DNA of 64,000 nucleotides from Desarmillaria ectypa (Eukaryota > Basidiomycota > Agaricomycetes > Agaricales > Physalacriaceae). Of this stretch, positions 24,012 to 34,762 are shown in pieces. The stretch is from contig JAUDYN010000002.1 in NCBI GenBank assembly GCA_030407005.1, positions 4,216,001 through 4,280,000 of the forward strand, in the 5' to 3' direction. The notes beneath the pieces were generated by a model. That model was given only the letters and a program-made list of their open reading frames with translations, was not told the DNA's origin and did not search any database. The stretch's first letter is position 1, and each line of letters begins with the position of its first letter. The position numbers and the translations under genes were made by a program.

Positions 24012-27000
24012 CCGACTGCTAAGGTTCTTCAGGGGTGTCTAGTTGTGATTTGGCTTGGCTGACCCAGTACTGGTTAATCAGGTTTTTCCATATGTCTTTG
24101 TCTGGGTTGACAATCCATTTTTTGTATCCATCTTTGTGTTGAGCAAGGTATGCAATGTTGCCATTTTCAGAGTACTCATGGTCTAAGATCTCAACCACTA
24201 TCTTATCCTTGGTTATGATTTTTTGAATGTATAAGGCATGGTTTATGCTAGCCTTGTATTCTTTGATCACTTCCATGGCATTTGACATCTCTGTTTCCCA
24301 GACCCACAAGTTGTGTTCTCTAGTCCAGCCCTTCCATTTGACCAGGTAGTCCATGACTTCCCTGGATGGTTGTCCTCTTTTAGAGTGTACTTTTCAAGTG
24401 CATGAATCCAAAACTTCTTCAATCTTGTATTCTTCTTGTCCATTGATGAGGTCTGGCAGAGAAGGCAGTGGTTGTTGTTGATTTGGGAATGAAGGTGCTG
24501 TATATGGAGTTAACAACTTCTCATTGAATCGGGGGTGTATCTTCCAGTGAGGTGGCAGCTTTAGTTTGTAAGCTGCTATCCCAGATTTTTCAATGATTTT
24601 GAACAGTCCCATTCATTTGTCATTGAGTTTCTTTTTTGGTCATGAAAGATGGAGGTTGGTGGTGTCAAGCCATACCTTGTCGCTGATTTGATATTCTTGA
24701 GGAGACAGTTTCTTCTTGTCATATTGCACCTTTATTTGTGCTGCTGCTTTTTCCAGAGCATCATGGACTTCCTTGTGGACTTTGACCATGGTTTCAGTGA
24801 AGTTGATGGCTGTGGGATTGGCAAAGTTGGTTTTTTGGATTGACTCAGGGATGAGTCGAGGATTTCATCCATATAAGACCATGAAGGGGCTTTTTCCAGT
24901 GGTGGAATGGATTCGATTGTTGTGTGTGAACTCTGCCAGTGGTAATCATGCAGCCCAGTTGGTTTGTCAGTGGTTGACAAAGATTCAAAGGTATTTTTCA
25001 ACCTCCTGATTGATTCTCTCTGTCTGTCCATCGGTCTGAGGGTGATATGCTGTGGATGCATTTTGCATGATATTCAGCATTTAATAGAGTTCTTTCATGA
25101 ATACTGATATGAACTAGGGTCCTTGGTCTGAAATGACCACTTGTGGCATTCCATGTTTTGCATACATATGGTTGCAGAGCATTAAAGCCCATCCTTTGGC
25201 AGATAATTCTTCATTGCATGGAATGAGAATTATGTTCTTAGAGAATCAATCCATGATAATGAGTAAGGCATCAAAGCCTTCTGATTCCAGCAGACCAGTG
25301 ATCATATCGACAGAAATATGAGTCCATGGAGTGTCAGGGATTACATTTGGATGAAGAGGGGCCACCTTTGCCTGCATGTCACTCTTTGTCCTTTGACATG
25401 TTTTGCATCCCTTGATATAGGCCTCAACATCTTTCTTCATTTTTAGCCACCAATATTCTCATAGGATGAGTTCTTTGGTTTTGGTGATACCTGGATGTCC
25501 AGCAGTGACATGATTGTGGTGTTGAGTGATAATATCACCATGAAGTGAAAGATCCTGGGGAACATAGATTTGTCCATTGTACCACAGGATTTTGTTTTCC
25601 TATGTAATTCCTCATTCATGATTAAGGGATTTCTCCATCCCTTGATCCCATTGATTCTTTTGTCAGGTTGTGTCTCTTATACATGTAATTCGTTCTTTGG
25701 TTGTGGGCAGTATTAATGCCTGGAAGTGTTCAGAGGAAAGGACAACTACATCTTGATTGTCTTCCTTTCCTTGATCATGATTGTCTCATCGACTGAGAAG
25801 ATCTGCCTTTTTATTAGCGATCCCAGCTTTATGTTGAAGGATAAAGTGGTATTTGGCTAATTCAGTGACCCACTGAGCTTGTCGGCAGTTCAGCTTCTGG
25901 GGTTTCTGGAAATACTGGAGGTTTTGGTGGTCTGTCCAGATTTCGATGGTTTCTTTGGCACCCATCAGGTAGTGTCACCATTCTTCTAGGGCTAGCATGA
26001 TGGCCAGCAACTCCTTGTCATAGATTTCATAGTTGCATTCTGTGACTGTTAATGCTTTAGACATGAAGGCGACAGGCCTCCATTTACCATTCTGTTCTTG
26101 GCTTAGAATGGCACCAATGGCTCCATTGCTGGCATTGGCCTCTACTCGGAATTTCCCATCATTGGAGGGGATTGTTAGAATTATGTTCATAGTCATCAAC
26201 TTCTTGAGTTGTGAAAACACTTGTTCCTGTTCTAATCCCCAAATCCAGTCAACCTTGCCAGTTAGCTGAGTAAGAGGTCATACAATCTTTGAGTAATTGC
26301 AGATGAACTTGTGGTAAAAGTTTGTGAATCCTAAGAAGGATTGGAGTTCCTTCTTTTTTGTAGGGGTAGACCATTCTGCTATTCTGGTGACCTTGACTGG
26401 ATCCATGCAGATTGCATCTTTGCTGATGATAACTCCAAGATACTCAGTCTCAAGTACCTCGAATTCGCATTTTTCTGCCTTGAGGAACAGTTTGTTTTCT
26501 CATAGGCATTGTAGGACTTGTTGAATGATGATTCAGTGTTCAGACAAGGATTTGGTAGAGATAAGAATATTGTTGAGGTAGATGGTAACTTTTCCTCTGG
26601 TGATTAAATCTTTGAAAATGTCATTCATCATCCACTGGAATGTGGCTGGTGAATTGGTGAGGCCAAAGAACATGACCATAGGCTCAAAGAGACCTCAGTT
26701 AGTTCTAAATGCAGCTTTTTCTTCATCTCCGTCTTGGATTCATATGTTGTTGTATCCCCATCGGATGTCTAGCTTGGAGAAGTATTTTGCTCCCCATAGC
26801 TTGTCAATGAGTTCAGAGATCAGAGGGAGTGGATAATGATTTTTAATCATCATTTCATTCAGTTTTTGGTAGTCCTGAACCAGACATAGAGAGCCATCCT
26901 TTTTCTTAATAAAGAAGAAAGGAGAGGCAAAGGGTGATTTGGAAGGTCAGATCCTTCCTGAGTTGAGGTTTTCATCAAGGAACTTGTTGAGTTGTTCCTG

Positions 27001-27795
27001 TTCATTTCAATTGAGCAGATAGACTTTGCAGTCTAATATGGATTTGGCATTGGGAGTTAGCTCAATAGCATGGTCCCAGGGTTTACAATTGGGTAATTCA
27101 TTGAAGCTTTCTTTGGAGAATAAATCTCTAAAGCTTTGATACTGAGGAGGTACAAGCTCCTCAAATGTCTTCTTTGGTTTTTCTGCATTTGTGGCTGCTG
27201 CCAATTCATTTGTGTGGTGTACTGCTCGAAGAATGATTTCTTCTTGCATGTTTACCACAAAAATTGTTTTGCATTCTTTGAGTTCTTTATCCCATCTGTC
27301 TTCTTCATTGGAATTGGGAAGAGTGAAATGGGTTTTTGTGCAATGACATTGTCTGAATGTCATGATTCCTGATTTCCAGTTGATGAGGGGATTATGGCAT
27401 TTAAGCCAGTCATAGCCCAAGTCTGTGACTGCGAGGTCAATTCATTTGGCATGGTCTCCAATGGTCATTTGGAGTTCCACAAATTCAGTTACATCACCAG
27501 CCTTGTTACAGGTTCCATCTGCATTGTATACTGGTATGGTGGAGGTGGCTTTTTGGGTGTGCAACTGGTGTTGTTGAACATAAGATCAGTTGATAGAGCT
27601 GCCAGTGCAGCTGCTATCCAACAATGCATGGGTTGTCAAGGTCTTTTTCCCTGTGCAGGGAGTCAGTTGGATATCCACCAAGGTCTCAACCAGAGCTCTT
27701 GGTTCCATGGATATACCAGATCAGTTCATAAAGTTTGTAGAGTTGCTCATGTGCAAGACCCTCTTTGGTGTTCAAGCTCTGGATGAGCTCATCGG
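24012..27795 (-). pseudogene. Ty3/gypsy chromovirus pol, copy A (protease to chromodomain)
   Basis: In minus-strand order: aspartic protease (ALLDSSCTGSS; GYDWLKCHNP near 27415), reverse transcriptase ([31 protein letters not shown]), RNase H (RVEANASNGAIGAILSQ), integrase zinc region (HPGITKTKELIL, CKTCQRTK), integrase core ([24 protein letters not shown]) and a C-terminal chromodomain (YLVKWKGWT). It stops at LDTPEEP near 24021. Such elements encode an RNA-templated copy-and-insert machinery. Gag and the 5' part are missing; family 4 LTRs bound it on both sides. Several in-frame stops (for example at R and W positions), YLNN in place of the catalytic YxDD and DSS in place of DSG show it is inactive. 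Confidence 0.9.
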
Positions 27796-29084
27796 TGATG
27801 TGCTTGATAACGGCGAGTGACAAAAGAATTAGGGAATGGCAATGAACACCAATCACACTAAACCTCTTACTACTCTACACTTAATCACCAATATTGAATT
27901 CGGGCAGTTTCGAGTATGATGGAAGCACTCTGCTGACTTCAATAATCAAGTACAATTGTCTTAAAGATGTTTTATTCGTTACTAGTGAGTTTATACAAAG
28001 TACTACTTGTACTAGTGGGGTGGGTAAGACACAATTGGATAAGAGTGACTTGGTTTGAGCTACTGCGCTTGTTCTGACTGAAACTGCTTCAGACTGGTGG
28101 CGCTCTTGGCCTAAGAATAAACTATAACTCTGAGAACTTTGCTTGAACTAACTTCAAAACACTCCGGACCTTTGCAGGACACAACAGTGACTCTAAGAGA
28201 CTTCAATTCAATGCAATACTATGGGTGACTTGGCGACTATCCATCACTTCATCGAGGTTAAGCACAAAAGCCTTTAATTGGGGACACCAGTTACTACCAG
28301 TGAGGGCTCAACTGTGGGGATGACTTGCCTGCCTTGTATGAGTGCCCATCCCACTACTTATATACTACTGAGGCAGAACTATAAATATCATCTGGGTATA
28401 GGGTATATTGGTAAGGATTTCTTGGCTAGTCACGAATAATGGTGAATAATCACACAATAGTTGGTCTAGTCTGTTTTCTTTTCAAATATTCGGTCTAGAG
28501 ACTCCACAGTTGGTCTTTCTGCACCCTTGGCACAACTACATGCCCTAGTAACGCGGTTATATGGATATCCAGATATTGGTGCCTGTAACAGCTATCCGAT
28601 CATGATCAAGGGTGCAGTCTGGCTCCACTAGCATTGATCATAAGAGATCTATATCAAAATAGTCGGATCTGGGCTCAAGGTTAATCCATTCCTAATTTAT
28701 TTATAAGTCCTGTTTCAAGATTGCCATGTGACTAGTTATCCTAACTTAGGCATTTATGCCCAGTCTGGGCTGCTAGTGACAGAACTTCATGAGATCTGTG
28801 TACTCTGCTCCTGGTTTTTGTGTGCTAGTAGCATCCTTCATTTACTAGTGGCTGTATTTCACTTAGGCCTGCTAGCATTTGAGTTACTAGTCTGGCCGGC
28901 TGGTATATTTAACCCACTAATGGTGTTGCATCTAAGTCCTGGCTCTACCAGTTGCTTACTGCTTTTAACTATCAGCTCAAAGCCTCAGCTATAGTCCTCT
29001 ATGTATCACTAGTATAGGATAGATGTGCAATAGTATTGTTACAAAATCGCAAAATCTAGGTGGGAACACATAGACAGCATATCA
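27796..29084 (+). repeat. LTR (family 4), 1289-bp copy
   Basis: The ends TGATGTGCTTGATAACGG and ACAGCATATCA match the other family 4 copies. It lacks both the 248-bp tandem duplication and the expanded CTCTTGGCC block of the 1687-bp copies. It separates the 5' edge of pol copy A from the 5' edge of gag-pol copy B, which point away from it in opposite directions. Confidence 0.85.
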
Positions 29085-29572
29085 GCGTCATGGTCAAGGC
29101 TGTATGATTGGGGGTCCCCTCATCATACACAGTGTTCATTTCCAACATGGGCATCAATATTCCCTGCACCTACCCAGAATGGAAGGAGCAGATCATGCAC
29201 ATGTACAAAGAATGACAGCACAAGTGGGTCTTTGATCAGACCACCAGGATCCATCAGGAGGGACAGAAGAAGGACTCCTGCCCCCCACCACATCAACCCA
29301 GTGGTAAAGCCACTGCTGGGGCAACAAGTTCCTTGGCCCCTAAGCTGACAGCCCAAAGTGTTCCCAACTGGGATAATTTGATGGGCCAATGGACATCACA
29401 TGGAGGGGCAGGACAGCCAATGGAAGTTGACCAACAAAAGGTGGAAGGTTGCTGCTTCAGATGTAATGAAAAAGGACACATGGTGAAGGATTGCCCCAAG
29501 AGAAGGGAGTATAAAGACATTCAGTCAGTGGGGCCCACTAACATAGTGGGAACCACCCATGGCCAAGATTGA
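29085..29572 (+). pseudogene. Gypsy gag fragment with zinc knuckle, copy B
   Basis: The frame opens directly at the LTR edge with a segment matching the minus-strand gag at 35-36 kb (VMVKAV.LGVPSSYT against HMVKALQQGVPKSYT), then TYPEWKEQIMHMYKE and a CCHC knuckle C-x2-C-x4-H-x4-C (CFRCNEKGHMVKDC) near 29456-29497. Gag packages the element's RNA; the knuckle binds nucleic acid. The N-terminal two thirds of gag are absent and one TGA interrupts the frame near 29214. Confidence 0.85.
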
Positions 29573-30680
29573 AGAGGCAAAAGATTAGGTTGACAAGGGT
29601 TCAATTCCCCTTGCTCAACCAAAGCCTTGATTGGTGAGTCCTCAGCTTCCACAGGTCAGACTGATATACATGCACATAGACATTTAAATATGAATAAAAA
29701 CATGACTTTGTTACAGAACCCAAAGCCAAAAACACCTAAAGAATTGAAAAACAGGTACATCATCCTCCTAAAAGATGCTGATATGATTATCTATAGTAAC
29801 TCCTGAGCCCCCAACAAAGTGGCCATAGTGTCAGGTGGTGCTGACACTGCAACAAAGTCCAATGGACTCACTATGCAGAGTGCACTGGATATGCAGGTAA
29901 AACCATGGACTGGGGTCAGTAGACAGGATGTCTTCAGACCTCTGAAGCTGAACACTCTTGCACCCCCATTTAGAGAGCCAAGTCACACTTTGCCAGGGCC
30001 ATTGGGGGAAGGAGAGGCCCACCAAGCCCAAAGACTGAAAGGAACAAGGTCAGCCAACCTATAAGACCCTCAAGATATCTGAGGATCTGAGAATGGGCCA
30101 CTATACCTGAGTAGTATAGGGCACACTGACTGGAGGAAAAGCCACACACTGCTAGACTCAGCCCAAGGGAAGGGGTCAGTTGAAATGTTGGCATCAATGG
30201 AATCCATGACTGCAACAGGATCTGACCCTGATGACAATGTTGACACCTCCAAAGAGGATGGTGGTGTGACTCTAACCTCATCAAAGGTGGTGACAGCTGA
30301 AGAACAAGGAGGACCTGCTAGCACCCAGACAGTAGAAAAGGGGCAGTTTCACAGAGCCACCATCATCAAAGTACTTGATGAAGAGGATGACACAGCTTTC
30401 CTAATCTGGAAGGTGCAACAATCCAAACCGAGATCACTGACACCTAATCCTGAAATCCCACCTAACAAGAGGGTAGAAGATCATGTGTGATACAAGCCTT
30501 TTGGAGTTGACTGGACTCTACACACCATTTGTACTGCCAAGAACTTAGCCATCACTAAAGCCACTCTCTCCATCTGGGTTCATCCCAAGTAACTTGGAGG
30601 GATCACCAACAAGCTTGCAACAAGCTTAAAAACTGGAGGGAGCCAAGCTTAAGAGCAGCTCTATGAACTCTGTGAACCCA
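29573..30680 (+). pseudogene. Gag-pol linker region of gypsy copy B
   Basis: Several collinear frames separated by stops run between the zinc knuckle and the protease: LKDADMIIYSNS near 29760-29800, an acidic stretch at 30185-30490 ending RVEDHV, then FGVDWTLHTICTAKNLAITK near 30500. They keep the order of a single decayed reading frame without a recognisable domain. A near-perfect hairpin GGTTGACAAGGG/CCCTTGCTCAACC lies at 29588-29620. Confidence 0.55.
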
Positions 30681-33600
30681 TTTGATACATCCAAGGAACC
30701 AAAAGTCCAGGAAGAGACTTTATGGTAGACATCCAACTTGCCCCATGTATGGGAAAGAAGGCTCTTATCACAAGAGCTCTACTGGATAGCAGCTGCACAG
30801 GTAGCTCTATCAACTGAATGTATGTCCTCCAACATCAGTTAGACACCTGAAAAGCTACTGCCCCCATCCCCATCTACAATGCTGATGGAACCCACAACAA
30901 GGCAGGTGATATCATGGAGTTCATCAAACTCAGAATGACTATTGGTGGTCATACCAAACAAATTGACCTAGCAGTCACTGACCTGGGTTCCAAGACCATT
31001 TATTTAGGCTATGACTGGCTTAAATGCCATAACCCAGTAATCAATTGGAAAACCAGGATAATGATCTTTGGACACTATCAATGCATCAGGAATTTCTTCC
31101 TGCTCCCTGATTCTGATGATGAAGGCCAGTGGGATGAAGAACTGGAGGATGGTGAAACCATACTTGTGGTTAACATGCAGGAGGAGCTCATCATCTGAGC
31201 TGTACATCATGCAAATGAATTAGCAGCTGCTGCTAATGCCAAGAAACTGAAGAAAACCTTTGAGGAACTAGTACCTCCTCAATATCAAAGCTTTAGGGAT
31301 CTATTCTCTAAAGAAAGCTTTGATGAACTTCTGGAATGAAAACCTTAGGACCACACCATCGAATTGGTCCCTAATGCAAAACCTACCCTAGACTGCAAGA
31401 TCTACCTGATCAATCAAAATGAGCAAGAACAACTTGACAGGTTCTTGGATGAGAACCTAGACTTGGGACAAATCTGTCTCTCAAGATCCCCTTTCACCTC
31501 TCCATTCTTCTTTGTCAAGAAAAAAGATGGTTCTTTATGACCTGTTCAAGATTACAGAAAATTGAATGAAATGACAATCAAGAATCGATATCCCCTCCCA
31601 TTGATTTCTAAACTCATTGACAAGTTACATGAAGCAAAGTACTTCTCCAAGCTGGATGTTCAATGGGGATACAATAATGTATGAATCTGAGATGGAGATG
31701 AAGAAAAGGCTGCATTCAGAACTAACTGGGGGCTCTTTGAGCCCACAGTAATGTTCTTTGGCCTTACCAACTCACCAGCCACCTTCCAGTGGATGATGAA
31801 TAATATATTCAAGGACCTAATCACTAGAGGAAAAGTAACCATTTACCTCAATGATATCCTCATCTTCACCAAAGGACTGGAAGAACATAGAAATGTGGTA
31901 TGACAAGTCCTTCAATGCCTATGGGAGAATAAGCTATTTCTCAAAGCAGAGAAATACAAATTTGAAGTACTCGAGACTGAGTACTTAGGAGTAATCATCA
32001 GCAAAGATGCCATCTGCATGGATCTGATCAAGGTAGCAGGAATTGTGGAATGGCCAACTCCCACAAAGAAAAAAGAATTACAATTGTTCTTGGGATTCAT
32101 GAATTTCTATCACAAATTCATATGTGACTATTTCAAAATCATCAGATCTCTCATGCAGTTGACTGGCAAAGCCAAATGGAGTTGGGGAATAGAACAAGAA
32201 CAGGCATTCACCCAACTCAAGTTACAAATGACAATGAACATCATTTTGACAATCCCCTCAGATGAAGGGAAATTCTGAGTAGAGGCCAACTCAAGTGATG
32301 GAGCCATAGGCACCATCCTGAGTCAAGAACAAAATAAGAAATGGAGGCCAGTTGCCTTCATGTCCAAGGCATTGACCACTACAGAACACAACTATGAAAT
32401 TTACAACAAAGAATTGTTAGCAATCATGCTTGCATTAGAAGAGTGGCACCATTATCTGATGGGTGCAAAGGAAGAAGTCAAGATCTGGATAGACTACCAG
32501 AATCTCCAATACTTCCACAAACCACAGAAACTGAACTGTCACCAAGCACAATAGGTCACTGAACTGGCCAAGTATCATTTCACTCTACAACACAAAGCAG
32601 GAGTCACAAACAAAAAAGCCAATCTACTCAGTTGATGAGACAATCATGATCAGGGAAAACAAGACAATCACAATGTAACCATCCTCACCCCAGAATATTT
32701 TCATGCCCTCATTCTCCCCACAACAGATGAACAAGTCAGGCATATAAGAGATGTCACCCAACATAAAGAACAATGGGATCAGGGAATAGCCAAGTCCCTC
32801 AACTATGAAAGAGGGATCACACAGAAAGATGGCATCCTATATTACAATGGATGCATATATATCCCTCGAGACAAGGACCTTTGGGGAGAAATCATCACCC
32901 AATACCATGACCACATCACTGCAGGACATCCAGGGATAGCAAAAACTGCTGAGTTGATACTCAGGGAATATTGGTGGCCGAAACTGTGAAAAGACATCAA
33001 AGTATACATCAAAGGCTGTGAGACCTGTCAACAAGTGAGGAGCAATACACAGGCTAAAGCTTCCCTACTCCATCCTAATGCTATTCCCACTTCTCCCTGA
33101 ACACATATCTCTGTCAATATAGTCACTGGACTCCCAGAGTCTGATGGCTATGATGTATTACTGGTCATCATAGACTGGTTCTCAAAGGCAATCATTCCTG
33201 TCACCTGTCATGAAGAACTGTTGGCAGAAGGATGGGCTTGGATTCTCTGCAACCATGTGTATGCAAAGCATGGAATGCCTCAAGTCATCATTTCAGACCA
33301 GGGACCTCAATTTATCTCCATTTTTATAAAAGAATTATACCAGATGCTAAATATCACTCAAAACACATCCACAGCCTATCACCCCCAGACTGATGGACAA
33401 ACCAAATGGGTTAATCAAGAGATTGAAAAATATCTCTAGATATTCATTAATCACTGTCAAACTGACTGGAACAAATGGTTACCATTGGCTGAATTTGCTC
33501 ATAATAATTGAGTTCATTCTGCCACAGGCAAAAGCCCTTTCATGACCATATACAGCCAAAATCCCCAACTCATTCCCAATTCAATCCAAATAACTATGTT

Positions 33601-34407
33601 CATAAACCCAGCTGCCATGGAATTCATAAAAACCATGGCACAAGTGCATAAGAAAGTGCATGATGCACTAGAAAAAGCAGTGATGCAAATGAAGCATCAA
33701 TATGACAAAGGAAAGCAAGTGGCATGAGAATACCAAGTGGGTGACCAGGTTTGGCTTGATGCAGCCAATCTTCATCTCCCTCAGCCCAAGAAAAAGCTCA
33801 ATGATAAACAAACAGGACCATTTGAAATCCTCAAAAAGGCCAGCACTTCAGCATACAAGCTGAAATTACCACACCATTGGAAAATCTATCCTCAGTTCAA
33901 TGAGAAATTGCTGACACCATACATTCCACCTGTGTTCCCCAATCAACAACAGCTGCCACCCCACCTCCAGACCTTGTCGATGGACAAGAAGAGTATGAAA
34001 TCAAAGAAGTATTGGATTCTCGAACCCCTTGAGTATGAGGGAAAAAAGGACAACCATCAAAGAAAGTTATAGACTACTTCATTAAGTGGAAAGGATGGAC
34101 TCAAGAACACAATTCTTGGGTCTGTGACACCAAGATGGGCAACACCCAGAAAGCGATCACAGAATATAAGAAAAACGTTAACTGAACTCTATATTCCACC
34201 AAAATTGTAACCCAAGAAAAGACAGTGGTCAAGATACTCGACCACAAGTACTCTGATAATAGTGATGTCACATACCTCGCCCAACAAAAGGATGGACTCC
34301 AGAAATGGATCATTCATCCAGACCAAAACCAGTGGAAAATGCTAATCAACCAATATTGGATGAGTCAAGTCTCTTCACAACTTGAAACCCCACAAGAAGA
34401 GCCTTAG
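30681..34407 (+). pseudogene. Ty3/gypsy chromovirus pol, copy B
   Basis: Full order of domains: protease (LLDSSCTGSSIN near 30780; GYDWLKCHNPVINW near 31008), RT about 31380-31960 ([37 protein letters not shown] at 31844-31861), RNase H about 32270-32640, integrase H2C2 about 32905-33040 (GHPGIAKTAELI, CETCQQ), integrase core ([30 protein letters not shown]; third acidic residue in VNQEIEKYL), and a chromodomain-like tail at 34070-34180. It ends ETPQEEP-TAG at 34407. More than a dozen stops occur, mostly TGA. Direct comparison with copy A shows CGA there and TGA here at 32276-32278 and 31196-31198. The first catalytic Asp of YLDD is Asn. Confidence 0.92.
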
Positions 34408-34429
34408 CAGTCAGGACAACTGCTTTGTC

Positions 34430-34762
34430 AAGGGGGTAATATTATGATTTTTCCATTTTTCTTATCTAATCCAACATCATATCACAATTTATCATTCCAC
34501 ATCACTTGTCCATCAATAACTCCATCAATTTCCTCACACTGTCACTGTATTTATAACCACCTGACCACAAACACATGGTCTTCAGAAGGTTTACACATGA
34601 AGTACACATGAACCCCTCTATTATTAGCACTTCAGTTTTCAGTATATAAGTAGTATACTTTTCATGTATATTCTGTATCTTCCAACTAAACTTAATACAT
34701 ATACCATTCTACACTCTTCTAAAGACCTCTACTGCTCTCCCATATAGGGTGATTGTCTGAAC
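34430..34762 (+). repeat. Polypurine tract and 3' LTR (family 2) of gypsy copy B
   Basis: AAGGGGG at 34430-34436 is followed by TAATATTATGATTTTTCC, resembling the start of the family 2 LTRs elsewhere (GAGGGGG then TATTATGATTTC). A TATA-like TATATAAG lies inside (34643-34650). The right end, near TGTCTGAACA, is placed where gag-like minus-strand sequence begins and is approximate. No matching 5' LTR is present. Confidence 0.6.

Noticed and set aside
29588..29620. tRNA-like T-arm (GGTTCAATTCC-like) with complementary ends
   Set aside because: It is a simple hairpin between GGTTGACAAGGG and CCCTTGCTCAACC in the gag-pol linker. There is no D-arm, anticodon arm or 5' acceptor strand at the required distance.
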